Origin: RYN-122 sp963761655
Lineage (GTDB): Bacteria > Actinomycetota > Actinomycetes > Mycobacteriales > SCTD01
NCBI GenBank assembly: GCA_963761655.1
Contig: CAVXHI010000002.1
Location: forward strand, 992,001 to 1,056,000
Reading direction: 5' to 3'
Length of the DNA stretch: 64,000 nt
Every line of letters starts with the position of its first letter. The first letter of the stretch is position 1. The position numbers and the translations under genes were made by a program. The notes under the pieces were generated by a model. It searched no databases. It was given only the letters and a program-made list of their open reading frames with translations, and had not been told where the DNA came from. This document shows positions 1 through 8,067 of this stretch, piece by piece.

Positions 1-725
1 GTCTTCCAGCCGACGTTGTACTGGTCGAGCTCGGCCCGGTTGGCGTCCAGGTGGAAGACCTTGTTGACCACGGCGTCGAGCAGCTCGACGTCGTGGCTGA
101 TGACCACCAGCCCGCCGTTGTGCTTGCGCAGGAACTCGCGCAGCCAGGCGATCGAGTCGGCGTCGAGGTGGTTCGTCGGCTCGTCGAGCAGCAGGGTGGT
201 GGCGTCGCTGAACAGGATCCGGGCGAGCTCCACCCGGCGGCGCTGACCGCCCGACAGGGTGCCGATGCGCTGCTCGAGCACCCGGGCCGGCAGACCCAGG
301 TTGCTGCAGATGCGGGCGGCCTCGGCCTCGGCGCTGTAGCCGTCGAGCGCGGTGAAGCGCTCCTCGAGCCTGCCGTAGCGGGCCAGGACGGCGGCGTCGT
401 CGGGCCGCTCGGCCATCTCGACCTGGACCTTCTCCATCTTCGCGACGATCTCGTCCAGCCCGCGGGCGGACAGGACGCGGTCGCGCGCCAGCTGGTCGAG
501 GTCGCCGGTGCGGGGGTCCTGCGGCAGGTAGCCGATCTCGCCGGTGTGGGTGATCGACCCGGCCGCCGGGAGGGTCTCCTTGGCGAGGGTCTTGGTGAGC
601 GTGGTCTTGCCGGCGCCGTTGCGGCCGACGAGGCCGATCCGGTCGCCCGGCTGCACGCGGAAGGTGACGCCGGTGAGCAGGGCGCGGGCGCCGGCGCGGA
701 GCTCGACGTCCTGGACGGTGATCAT
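1..725 (-). CDS. ABC-F family ATPase (3' end cut off by window)
   Basis: Soluble ABC-F protein, a tandem-ATPase family that acts on ribosomes rather than in membranes. The visible 241 residues are the first ATPase domain: Walker A GRNGAGKTT at about 34-42, signature LSGGQ at about 157-161, then Walker B LLLDEPTNHLD. The charged linker and second ATPase domain lie beyond the window edge. The start is ATG at 725, opening MITVQDVELRAG, with no membrane segment. It is divergent from the MscS gene. The EttA/Uup-like subclass cannot be fixed from this half, so no symbol is given. Confidence 0.9.
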   Translation of the reverse strand, partial: MITVQDVELRAGARALLTGVTFRVQPGDRIGLVGRNGAGKTTLTKTLAKETLPAAGSITHTGEIGYLPQDPRTGDLDQLARDRVLSARGLDEIVAKMEKVQVEMAERPDDAAVLARYGRLEERFTALDGYSAEAEAARICSNLGLPARVLEQRIGTLSGGQRRRVELARILFSDATTLLLDEPTNHLDADSIAWLREFLRKHNGGLVVISHDVELLDAVVNKVFHLDANRAELDQYNVGWK

Positions 726-852
726 GTGCGGCAGTTCCTCACGACGACGGGACGGGCGGGCGCGGGGTCGGGAGCGCGGCTCACGTCGTCAGGGACACCG
801 GACGAGGGTACGCCGCACGCAGCGGCAGGGAGCCGCGGCGAGGAGGACGCCC
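726..852. other. Divergent intergenic region ABC-F / MscS
   Basis: 127 bp between two divergent starts. It should hold both promoters, but I see no clear -10/-35 pair. The ribosome binding site AGGAGG of the MscS gene is at 841-846. Confidence 0.4.
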
Positions 853-2025
853 GTGGACGGCGTGTGGAGCGGGCTGTGGCAGGGCGTCAGGTGGCTCGGC
901 GGCGCGGTGGCGGTCGGCCTCGTCGCCGGCGTGGTCACAGGCCAGCTGCTGCGCCTGGCAGGACGGCTGCGGGGGCGCGGCTTCGTCGACCGCCTGCACG
1001 CGTCCTGCCAGCGCCCGTGGACCGCGACCCTCGTGGCGGTCGCCCTGCACGTCGCCCTGCCCCGGGCCGGCCTGTCCGACGGCGCTGCCGTGGTGGCGGC
1101 CGACCTGTTGCGGCTGGGAACGATCGCCGTCGTCGCGTGGCTGGCGGTCAAGGTGGTGTTCGTCGTCGAGGACACCCTGTTCAACCGCGTGCGCGTCGAC
1201 GTCGAGGACAACCGGCGCGCGCGGCGCCTGCGCACGCAGCTCGCCCTGCTCCGCCGGATGACCGCGCTCGTCGTCGTGGTCGTGGCCCTGGGCGCGATGC
1301 TCACGACGTTCGACCAGGTGCGCGTCCTCGGGACCAGCCTGCTGGCCAGCGCCGGGCTGCTCGGCGTCGTCGCGGGCGTCGCGGCGCAGAGCACCCTCGG
1401 CAACGTGTTCGCCGGACTGCAGCTCGCCTTCACCGACGCGATCCGGCTCGACGACGCCGTGGTCGTCGAGGGCGAGTGGGGCTGGGTCGAGGAGCTGACG
1501 CTCACCTACGTCGTCGTGCACCTGTGGGACGAGCGGCGCATGGTGCTGCCGACCAGCTGGTTCACCACGAACCCGTTCCAGAACTGGACGCGCAAGCAGT
1601 CCCGGGTGCTCGGCGAGGTGACGCTGCACCTGGACCCGAGCGCGCCGGTCGAGGCGCTGCGCCGGGAGGCGCACCGGATCGTCGAGGCCAGCCCGCTCTG
1701 GGACCGGCAGGCCTGGGTGCTGCAGGTGGTGGACACGACGCCCTCCACGATGGTCGTGCGCGTCCTGGCCAGCGCCGCCGACGCCCCGACCGCCTTCGAC
1801 CTGCGGTGCGAGGTCCGCGAGAAGCTCCTGTCCTACGTGCAGCAGACGCACCCGGGCGCCCTGCCCCGCGTGCGCGTCGAGGACGTCGTGGCCGTCGACC
1901 CCTACCCGGCCGAGCGCCCGCGCGACGTCACCTCCCCCGGCCGGGGCCGCAGCCAGTTCTCCTCCGGCGACGACACCGGGCCCGTCCGCGTGCCCGTGCG
2001 GGACGAGCCGGTCCCGGAGGGGTAG
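853..2025 (+). CDS. MscS-family mechanosensitive ion channel
   Basis: Small-conductance mechanosensitive channel that would release solutes on hypo-osmotic shock from the cytoplasmic membrane; 390 aa. Hydrophobic segments lie near residues 15-35, 55-70, 80-105 and 135-180. They are followed by the typical MscS pore-lining and beta-domain transition AAQSTLGNVFAGLQLAF at about 177-193 and a beta domain containing FQNWTR. The C-terminus is a charged, Pro/Arg-rich tail. GTG at 853 is chosen because AGGAGG lies 6 nt upstream; the frame is open further upstream but without a ribosome binding site. The metallopeptidase gene follows 9 bp downstream, so the two are probably co-transcribed. Confidence 0.88.
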   Translation: MDGVWSGLWQGVRWLGGAVAVGLVAGVVTGQLLRLAGRLRGRGFVDRLHASCQRPWTATLVAVALHVALPRAGLSDGAAVVAADLLRLGTIAVVAWLAVKVVFVVEDTLFNRVRVDVEDNRRARRLRTQLALLRRMTALVVVVVALGAMLTTFDQVRVLGTSLLASAGLLGVVAGVAAQSTLGNVFAGLQLAFTDAIRLDDAVVVEGEWGWVEELTLTYVVVHLWDERRMVLPTSWFTTNPFQNWTRKQSRVLGEVTLHLDPSAPVEALRREAHRIVEASPLWDRQAWVLQVVDTTPSTMVVRVLASAADAPTAFDLRCEVREKLLSYVQQTHPGALPRVRVEDVVAVDPYPAERPRDVTSPGRGRSQFSSGDDTGPVRVPVRDEPVPEG

Positions 2026-2034
2026 GCAGGCGCC

Positions 2035-2964
2035 GTGGACTTCGACGACGACGCCCGGCTCGACAGCTCGCAGGTCCAGGACCGGCGCGGCGGCTTCTCC
2101 GGTGGCGGCGGCAGCGCCGGCCTGGGGGCGCTCGGCATGCTGCTGCCGCTGCTGCTCCGCGGACGGGGCGGCCGGGCGGGCGGCCTGGTCGGCGTCGTCG
2201 TGCTGGTGGCCGTCGTGCTGCTGTCCCGCGGAGGCGGCGGCAGCGGCAACGCGCTGTCCAGCGGCGGCAGCCGGACCGGCTCCGCCACCTCGGCGAGCAG
2301 CGACCTCGTGCAGCGCTGCCAGACCGGCGCCGACGCCGACCGGGACGAGGACTGCCGGGTGGTCGCCGTCGTCAACAGCCTGCAGACCTTCTGGGCCGGG
2401 ACCGTCCGCGGCTACACCGACGCCGACACGCAGCTGTTCACCGGGCAGACGCAGACCGGCTGCGGCGGCGCGACCAGCGCGGTCGGGCCGTTCTACTGCC
2501 CGGCCGACGACACCGTCTACGTCGACCTCGGCTTCTTCGACGAGCTGCGCACCACCTACGGCGCCCAGGGCGGCGACTTCGCCCAGGCCTACGTCCTGGC
2601 GCACGAGTACGGGCACCACGTGCAGGACCTCGACGGCACGAGCACCCGGGCTCAGCGGTCCGGCCAGCAGCAGGGCGCGCAGGGCTCCTCGGTGCGCCTC
2701 GAGCTGCAGGCCGACTGCTACGCCGGCGTGTGGGCGGCGAACGCCCAGCGGGACGGCTTCGTGACCTTCGACGCCACCGACGTCGAGGAGGGCCTGTCGG
2801 CCGCGGCGGCCGTCGGGGACGACCGGATCCAGGAGAAGAGCAGCGGCCGGGTCGACCCGGAGAGCTGGACGCACGGGTCGGCGGCGTCGCGCGAGCAGTG
2901 GTTCACCACGGGCCTGCGGGCCGGGCGGCCGAGCGCGTGCAACACCTTCTCGGGGTCCGTCTAG
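2035..2964 (+). CDS. Neutral zinc metallopeptidase (YpfJ/COG2321 type)
   Basis: Predicted membrane-anchored zinc metalloprotease, 309 aa. There is a Gly-rich N-terminus, one hydrophobic segment at about 50-64, then an extracytoplasmic domain. The HExxH zinc motif is HEYGHH at 190-195, and LELQADCYAGVW at about 222-233 supplies the likely third ligand, both typical of the family. Several cysteines (about 95, 107, 143, 155) could pair in disulfides outside the cell. The start is GTG at 2035, 9 bp after the MscS stop. The substrate of this family is unknown. Confidence 0.87.
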   Translation: MDFDDDARLDSSQVQDRRGGFSGGGGSAGLGALGMLLPLLLRGRGGRAGGLVGVVVLVAVVLLSRGGGGSGNALSSGGSRTGSATSASSDLVQRCQTGADADRDEDCRVVAVVNSLQTFWAGTVRGYTDADTQLFTGQTQTGCGGATSAVGPFYCPADDTVYVDLGFFDELRTTYGAQGGDFAQAYVLAHEYGHHVQDLDGTSTRAQRSGQQQGAQGSSVRLELQADCYAGVWAANAQRDGFVTFDATDVEEGLSAAAAVGDDRIQEKSSGRVDPESWTHGSAASREQWFTTGLRAGRPSACNTFSGSV

Positions 2965-2972
2965 GGCGTCTG

Positions 2973-2986
2973 CTACTGGTCAGTAG
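2973..2986. promoter_or_regulatory. Palindrome overlapping a -10-like box upstream of the SDR gene
   Basis: CTACTGGTCAGTAG has perfect 6-nt arms (CTACTG/CAGTAG) around two bases. It overlaps a -10-like TAGGCT at 2984-2989. TACT-type palindromes are common operators of TetR-family regulators of lipid genes in actinobacteria. Occupancy here is an inference. Confidence 0.45.
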
Positions 2987-3023
2987 GCTCGGCCGGACAT
3001 CCCAGACTGCGAAGGACACACAC

Positions 3024-3926
3024 GTGAGCGACATCAGCTTCGACGGCCGCGTGGCCGTCGTCACCGGCGCCGGTGGCGGCCTCGGCCGCACCTACGCCCT
3101 GGAGCTCGCCCGTCGCGGCGCGGCCGTCGTCGTCAACGACCTCGGCGGCAGCGTCGACGGTCAGGGCGGCGACCACACTGCCGCCCAGAAGGTCGTCGAC
3201 GAGATCAAGGCGGCCGGTGGCGAGGCCGCCCCCAACTACGACTCCGTCGCCACCCCCGAGGGCGGCGAGAACATCGTCAAGACCGCCGTCGACAGCTTCG
3301 GCAAGGTCGACGTCGTCATCAACAACGCCGGCTTCCTGCGCGACAAGAGCTTCCTCAAGCTCACCTGGGACGACCTGGACGCCATCATCGACGTCCACCT
3401 CAAGGCCGCCTTCTACGTCAGCCAGCCCGCGTTCCGGGTCATGAAGGAGAACGGCTACGGCCGCTTCGTCTTCACCGCCAGCAACGCCACGTTCGGCAAC
3501 TTCGGCCAGACGAACTACTCGGCCGCGAAGATGGGCCTGGTCGGCCTGTCGAACACGATCGCCGTCGAGGGCGCCCGCGCGGGCATCCTCTCGAACGTGA
3601 TCATGCCGGTCGCCAAGACCCGCATGACCGAGGAGCTGCTCGGCGACTTCGCGAACTACCTCGCCCCCGAGCTCGTCACCCCGATGGTCACCTTCCTGGC
3701 CAGCGAGGCGTGCACGACCGCGCACGGCGCGTACTCCGCCGCCGGCGGCCGCTACGCCAAGGTCATGTGGGCGCTCGGCCAGGGCTGGTTCGCCGGTCAG
3801 GGCACGACGCCGTCGGCCGAGGACATCCAGAGCCACCTCGGCGAGATCGAGGCCGAGGAGGGCTACATCGTCCCGCAGAGCACCGCGGACGAGATCATGG
3901 CGCTCGCGGCCAAGTTCCAGGCCTAG
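3024..3926 (+). CDS. SDR oxidoreductase, (3R)-hydroxyacyl-CoA dehydrogenase type
   Basis: Short-chain dehydrogenase/reductase of 300 aa, resembling the dehydrogenase part of peroxisomal multifunctional enzyme type 2 (HSD17B4-like), which oxidises (3R)-hydroxyacyl-CoA. The nucleotide-binding motif TGAGGGLG is at about 14-21, VNDLGG at 38-42, NNAG at 100-103, and the catalytic triad is S153, Y165, K169 (YSAAK). An insertion after VNDLGG and a long C-terminal part fit this subclass better than a FabG. GTG at 3024 follows GAAGGA at 3011-3016. The gene stands alone, so a role in fatty acid or sterol side-chain beta-oxidation rests on family resemblance only. Confidence 0.85.
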   Translation: MSDISFDGRVAVVTGAGGGLGRTYALELARRGAAVVVNDLGGSVDGQGGDHTAAQKVVDEIKAAGGEAAPNYDSVATPEGGENIVKTAVDSFGKVDVVINNAGFLRDKSFLKLTWDDLDAIIDVHLKAAFYVSQPAFRVMKENGYGRFVFTASNATFGNFGQTNYSAAKMGLVGLSNTIAVEGARAGILSNVIMPVAKTRMTEELLGDFANYLAPELVTPMVTFLASEACTTAHGAYSAAGGRYAKVMWALGQGWFAGQGTTPSAEDIQSHLGEIEAEEGYIVPQSTADEIMALAAKFQA

Positions 3927-3937
3927 TCACGCCCTCC

Positions 3938-3971
3938 GACGGCGCCGGTCCCTCAGGGGGTCGGCGCCGTC
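3938..3971. terminator. Bidirectional hairpin between convergent genes
   Basis: GACGGCGCCG at 3938-3947 pairs perfectly with CGGCGCCGTC at 3962-3971 around a 14-nt loop. It lies just past the SDR stop and overlaps the last codons of the opposite membrane-protein gene, so it could end transcription from both sides. There is no U-tract. Confidence 0.6.
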
Positions 3972-4498
3972 GTCGTGACCGCCCAGGGCGGCGGCGTCGG
4001 AGGCACGTCCGGCGGGGGCAGCCGGCGCAGCAGCGGCTCGACCAGCAGCACGAGCACGCCGCTGAGCACCGACGTCGCGCACACCACGGGCACCTCCACG
4101 CTGCAGGCGGCCGCCACCCCGGCGACCACGACCAGCGGGCGAACCAGCGTGAAGGGCCCGAGCACCAGGGTGCTCGCCAGGGTCTGCACCGCCGGCCGCG
4201 GCGACCCGGAGTAGGCGACCAGGGCGCCGAGCACGAGCAGCGCGTAGGGCACGAGCACCAGCAGCATGCGCCCACCGGCCGTCGTGAAGGCGGCGTACCG
4301 GCCGGGCACCAGGACGGCGCAGACGGCAGTGAGCACTCCGAGGACCGCGGCGCCGGCCACGGTGCCGTGCAGGCAGGCGCGCCTCGCGTAGGCCCGCTTG
4401 TCGGTGCGGGCGTCCCGCCCGGCCGCCCCGCGGAAGCCGGAGAAGCACCCGTCGAGCAGGGCGAGGACGGCGAGCGCCAGCGGGACGAGCACCCTCAC
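3953..4498 (-). CDS. Hypothetical multi-pass membrane protein
   Basis: 181 aa with about four hydrophobic segments (roughly residues 1-17, 45-65, 75-100 and 120-155) and a Pro-rich tail. The first loop is positively charged (GRDARTDKRAYARR), so it should face the cytoplasm. I do not recognise the family. GTG start at 4498 overlaps the methyltransferase stop by 4 nt (GTGA), so the two are translationally coupled and probably work together. A role as membrane partner of the methyltransferase is only suggested by this linkage. Confidence 0.6.
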   Translation of the reverse strand: MRVLVPLALAVLALLDGCFSGFRGAAGRDARTDKRAYARRACLHGTVAGAAVLGVLTAVCAVLVPGRYAAFTTAGGRMLLVLVPYALLVLGALVAYSGSPRPAVQTLASTLVLGPFTLVRPLVVVAGVAAACSVEVPVVCATSVLSGVLVLLVEPLLRRLPPPDVPPTPPPWAVTTTAPTP

Positions 4499-5367
4499 GG
4501 CCGGTGCAGCCGACGGCGCAGCGGCACGGGGCAGGCGTCGAGGAACGGCTCGACGAGGTGCGGCTGCAGGCCGAGGACCGGACGCAGGACGGCCACGAGC
4601 GGGTTGCGCCCCGGACCGTCGACCAGCAGGGGCACCAGCCCGGGGGCTCCCTCACGCAGCGCGGCGACCAGGGCGTCGTCGTCGTAGGCCCGCAGCGCGC
4701 TGACGACGCCGTCGTGACGGGCCAGCGGCTCGTGCATCCGGGCCCGGTGGAAGAGCCGCGCGCCGAGGCCGGTCAGCGGGCCGGTCGCGACGTCCCAGTG
4801 CACGACCGCGGGGACGCCGGCCTGGCGGGCGAGGCTGTCCACGAGGTCGGGGCCGCGCAGGTGGTGCAGGAAGCCCGTGCTGATCACGACGTCGGCCGGC
4901 TGCTCGAGCGCGAGCGCGTCCTCGACGAGGAAGGTGCAGTCGAGCCGTTCGGCCGCGGCCAGCCGGGTGGCCTCACCGACGAGGACCTCGTCGAGGTCGC
5001 AGCCGACCAGCTCCACCTCGCCGACCGGCCGGTGCCAGGCCAGCCAGCGCAGGACGTGGCCCAGCCCGCACCCGATGTCGACGACCCGGGGCCGGGCCGT
5101 CCCGGTCTCACGGAGGGCCTGCAGCAGCGGCCCGAGGACGGTCGCGACCCGGCGTCCCTGCTGCATCTCCTCGGAGAGCCGCTGCAGCTCGCGGTGGCAC
5201 CGCAGCAGGACCTGGTCGACGGCGGCGGGATCGAGGGTGCCGTCAGGCCGGGTCGGCAGACCGCGGACCACCCGCCGGCCGCGGCGGTCGTGCGCGAGCA
5301 GGGCGAGCAGGTCGTCGCGGCGGACCGGACCGGGACGGACGAGGTCCGACACCTCCAGCAGCTCCAC
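4495..5367 (-). CDS. Class I SAM-dependent methyltransferase
   Basis: 290 aa cytosolic protein. Motif I VVDIGCGLGHVLRW at about 95-108 and the acidic LVGCDLDEV about 20 residues later mark a Rossmann-type SAM-binding fold. The ISTGFLHHLRG segment is in the post-motif position. An N-terminal helical extension of about 90 residues precedes the fold. The substrate is unknown. The start is GTG at 5367. The gene is followed with 4-nt overlap by a membrane protein gene and is preceded on the same strand by the suf operon, separated by 9 bp from the HAD gene stop. Confidence 0.75.
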   Translation of the reverse strand: MELLEVSDLVRPGPVRRDDLLALLAHDRRGRRVVRGLPTRPDGTLDPAAVDQVLLRCHRELQRLSEEMQQGRRVATVLGPLLQALRETGTARPRVVDIGCGLGHVLRWLAWHRPVGEVELVGCDLDEVLVGEATRLAAAERLDCTFLVEDALALEQPADVVISTGFLHHLRGPDLVDSLARQAGVPAVVHWDVATGPLTGLGARLFHRARMHEPLARHDGVVSALRAYDDDALVAALREGAPGLVPLLVDGPGRNPLVAVLRPVLGLQPHLVEPFLDACPVPLRRRLHRP

Positions 5368-5376
5368 GGCCGGACC

Positions 5377-5985
5377 CTAGGTCAGCAGCGCCAGGAGGTC
5401 GGCGGGGCACGCAGCCAGGGCATCGGCGCCGTCGAGCTCACCCGGCTCGGCGAAGCCCCACGTCACCCCGACGGCCCGCAGCCCGTGCGCCCGCGCCCCG
5501 TCGACGTCCTGCACCCGGTCCCCCACCAGCGTCCCGGCCTCCAGGGTCTGCAGGGCGTGCGCCACGACGTCGGCCTTGCTGCGCCGGCTGCCGTCCAGGG
5601 TGGCCCCGGCGACCACGTCGAACGGCCCGAGCCCGAAGTGGTCCACGATCCGCGTGGCGAACGGCTCCGGCTTGGACGTCGCGACACCCAGCCGCACCCC
5701 GGCGGCGGACAGGGCCGACAGCACCTCGGGGACGCCGTCGTACACGCGGTTCTCGTACAGCCCGACGTCGGTGAACCGCTCCCGGTAGAGCCGCACCGCC
5801 TCGTCGACCTGTCCAGGGTCGAGCCCGAGGGCGGCGAAGCCCTCCTGCAGCGGCGGGCCGACGAACCGGCGCAGGTCGTCCGGCACTGCGACGCCCAGCC
5901 CGGTCAGGGCGGAGACGACGCAGCGGCTGATGCCCTCGTACGGGTCGGTGAGCGTCCCGTCGAGGTCGAACAGGACCGCCCTCAG
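5377..5985 (-). CDS. HAD-family hydrolase, phosphoglycolate phosphatase-like
   Basis: About 202 aa haloacid dehalogenase-like phosphatase. Motif I is VLFDLDGTLTD right at the N-terminus (nucleophile Asp and Asp+2), motif II is in GVATSKPEP, motif III K is in SRRSKADVV, and motif IV is GDRVQD. The helical cap resembles Gph/PpaX enzymes. No ATG, GTG or TTG exists near the N-terminus in this frame. The best start is CTG at 5985, overlapping the TGA stop of the preceding sufT gene as CTGA. It is thus the last gene of the suf transcript. A link to Fe-S assembly is not evident and it may simply be co-transcribed. Confidence 0.8.
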   Translation of the reverse strand: MRAVLFDLDGTLTDPYEGISRCVVSALTGLGVAVPDDLRRFVGPPLQEGFAALGLDPGQVDEAVRLYRERFTDVGLYENRVYDGVPEVLSALSAAGVRLGVATSKPEPFATRIVDHFGLGPFDVVAGATLDGSRRSKADVVAHALQTLEAGTLVGDRVQDVDGARAHGLRAVGVTWGFAEPGELDGADALAACPADLLALLT

Positions 5986-6338
5986 ACGTTGAAGCCCAGC
6001 GCGCGCAGCTGGTCGCGGCCGTCGTCGGTGATCTTGTCCGGGCCCCACGGCGGCATCCAGACCCAGTTGATGGTCACGTCGTCGACGAGCGGCTCGAGGG
6101 CGCTGCGGGTCTGGTCCTCGATGACGTCGGTCAGCGGGCAGGCCGCGCTGGTGAGCGTCATGTCGAGCGTGCACGTGTTGTCACCGTGCACCTGGGCGCC
6201 GTAGACCAGCCCGAGGTCGACGACGTTGATGCCGAGCTCGGGGTCGACGACGTCCTTCATGGCCTCGATGACGTCGTCCTCGAGGGCGACCGCCTTCGGG
6301 GCGTCCGCCGCGGTGGGGGTCTGCACTGCCTCGCTCAT
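5982..6338 (-). CDS. sufT: SufT/MIP18-family Fe-S assembly factor
   Basis: 118 aa DUF59/MIP18-family protein that helps mature iron-sulfur proteins. Family marks are DPELGINVVDLGLVY near residues 39-53, the conserved Cys in TSAACPLTD, and a C-terminal VWMPPWGPDKI. ATG at 6338 overlaps the sufU stop (ATGA), although the frame is open further upstream. It is the usual last Suf gene in actinobacterial suf operons. Confidence 0.88.
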   Translation of the reverse strand: MSEAVQTPTAADAPKAVALEDDVIEAMKDVVDPELGINVVDLGLVYGAQVHGDNTCTLDMTLTSAACPLTDVIEDQTRSALEPLVDDVTINWVWMPPWGPDKITDDGRDQLRALGFNV

Positions 6339-6799
6339 GACGTCTCCTCGATCGTGCTCTGCGCGGTCGCCTGCGCGGTCGCGTCCTTCCAGGCCATCCA
6401 GCCCAGCAGCGCGCACTTGACGCGTGCCGGGTACTTGCTCACGCCCGCGAAGGCGATGCCGTCCTCGAGCACGTCCTCGTCCGGCTCGATCGTCCCGCGG
6501 CTCTGCATGAGCGCGAGGAACGTCTCCTGCACCTGCATCGCCTCGGCGACCGGCTTGCCGATGACGAGCTCGGTCATGACCGACGTCGACGCCTGGCTGA
6601 TCGAGCAGCCCTCGCCGTCGTAGGAGACGTCCTTGACGACGCCGTCCTGCACCTCGACCCGCAGCGTGACCTCGTCCCCGCAGGTGGGGTTCACGTGGTG
6701 GACCTCCACCGACCCGTCCCGCAGCCCCTTGTGCCGGGGGTTGCGGTAGTGGTCGAGGATGATCTCCTGGTACATCGACTCCGACACGGTGGCGCTCAT
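6335..6799 (-). CDS. sufU: SufU Fe-S scaffold / zinc-dependent sulfur transfer protein
   Basis: 154 aa IscU/SufU-fold protein that accepts sulfur from SufS and passes it to SufBCD. Three cysteines and an Asp sit in the expected motifs: NPTCGDEV (about 37-44), GEGCSIS (about 63-69) and VKCALLGW near residue 128. The insertion between the second and third Cys is typical of Gram-positive SufU. The start is ATG at 6799, overlapping the sufS stop by 4 nt. Confidence 0.93.
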   Translation of the reverse strand: MSATVSESMYQEIILDHYRNPRHKGLRDGSVEVHHVNPTCGDEVTLRVEVQDGVVKDVSYDGEGCSISQASTSVMTELVIGKPVAEAMQVQETFLALMQSRGTIEPDEDVLEDGIAFAGVSKYPARVKCALLGWMAWKDATAQATAQSTIEETS

Positions 6800-8067
6800 G
6801 CCTTCCAGAACGCCTTGACCCGGGTCAGGCCTTCCACCAGGCGGTCGATCTCGGCCTCGGTGTTGTAGAGGTAGCTCGACGCGCGGGCGGTCGCGGGCAC
6901 GCCGTAGCGCTTGCAGACCGGCGCGGCGCAGTGGTGGCCCACCCGGACGGCGATCCCGAGGTCGTCGAGCGACTGGCCGACGTCGTGCGGGTGCACGCCC
7001 TCGACGGTGAAGCTGACCGCGCTGCCGCGCGCCTCGGTGGTGTCCGGGCCGATCACCGTCACCCCGGGCACGGTGCGCAGGCCCTCGAGCAGACGAGCGG
7101 TGAGGACGGCCTCGTGCGCCGCGACGTTGTCGAGCCCGACCGCCGACAGGTAGTCGCAGGCGGCGGCGAGGCCGACGGCCTGGCTGATGACCGGCGTGCC
7201 GGCCTCGAAGCGCTCGGGCGCCGGGGCGTAGGTCGAGCCGGCCATGCGGACGACCTCGATCATCGAGCCGCCGCCGAGGAAGGGCGGCATGGCGTCGAGC
7301 AGCTCCTTGCGCCCCCACAGCACGCCGACGCCGGACGGGCCGAGCAGCTTGTGGCCGGTGAAGACCAGGTAGTCGACGTCGAGCGCCTTCACGTCGACCG
7401 GCATGTGCGGCACCGACTGGGCGGCGTCGAGCAGGGTGAGCGCGCCCACGGCCTTGGCCCGCCGGACGATCTCGGCGACCGGGTTGACCGTCCCGAGGAT
7501 GTTGCTCTGGTGGACGAAGGCGACCACCTTCGTGCGCTCGGTGATGATCGAGTGTCCAGCGTCCGTGTCCAGGTCGAGCCGGCCGTCGTCGGTGAGCCCG
7601 AACCACTTCAGCGTGGCACCGGTGCGCTCGCAGAGCATCTGCCACGGCACGAGGTTGGAGTGGTGCTCCATCTCGGTGACGACGACCTCGTCGCCCGGGC
7701 CGAGGTGGAAGCGCTCGCCCGCCTTGGCGTTGCCGAACGAGTACGCCACGAGGTTGTAGGCCTCGGTGGCGTTCTTGGTGAACACGACCTCGTCGTGGGG
7801 GGCGCCGATGAACGAGGCGATGGTGGTGCGGGCCGCCTCGTAGCCGTCGGTCGCCTCCTGCGACAGCGTGTGCACGCCGCGGTGCACGTTGCTGTAGTGG
7901 TGCAGCACGAACTCGCGCTCGGCGTCCACCACCTGCACCGGCTTGTGCGAGCTCGACGCGTTGTCGAGGTAGACCAGCGGCTGCCCGTTGACCACGCGCT
8001 CGAGCACCGGGAAGTCGCGGCGGACCGCCTCCACGTCGAGGCCGGTCACGGGCAGCACGCTCGTCAT
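6796..8067 (-). CDS. sufS: Cysteine desulfurase SufS
   Basis: 423 aa PLP-dependent class V aminotransferase-fold enzyme that takes sulfur from L-cysteine and hands it to SufU. The Schiff-base lysine is K240 in FTGHKLLGPSG. The persulfide cysteine is C380 in RVGHHCAAPVCKR, in the short-loop arrangement of group II desulfurases. The cofactor-contact segment TEMEHHSNLVPW is at about 131-142. ATG at 8067 overlaps the sufC stop. Length and motifs are complete. Confidence 0.95.
   Translation of the reverse strand: MTSVLPVTGLDVEAVRRDFPVLERVVNGQPLVYLDNASSSHKPVQVVDAEREFVLHHYSNVHRGVHTLSQEATDGYEAARTTIASFIGAPHDEVVFTKNATEAYNLVAYSFGNAKAGERFHLGPGDEVVVTEMEHHSNLVPWQMLCERTGATLKWFGLTDDGRLDLDTDAGHSIITERTKVVAFVHQSNILGTVNPVAEIVRRAKAVGALTLLDAAQSVPHMPVDVKALDVDYLVFTGHKLLGPSGVGVLWGRKELLDAMPPFLGGGSMIEVVRMAGSTYAPAPERFEAGTPVISQAVGLAAACDYLSAVGLDNVAAHEAVLTARLLEGLRTVPGVTVIGPDTTEARGSAVSFTVEGVHPHDVGQSLDDLGIAVRVGHHCAAPVCKRYGVPATARASSYLYNTEAEIDRLVEGLTRVKAFWKA

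Noticed and set aside
781..2874. 697-codon minus-strand frame opposite MscS and the metallopeptidase
   Set aside because: No recognisable domain; exact antisense shadow of two well-supported genes.
51..3926. 1291-codon open frame on the plus strand
   Set aside because: It crosses the ABC-F gene in antisense and the MscS and metallopeptidase genes in another frame. Only its tail from 3024 is a real gene (SDR). Long open shadow frames are expected at this GC content.
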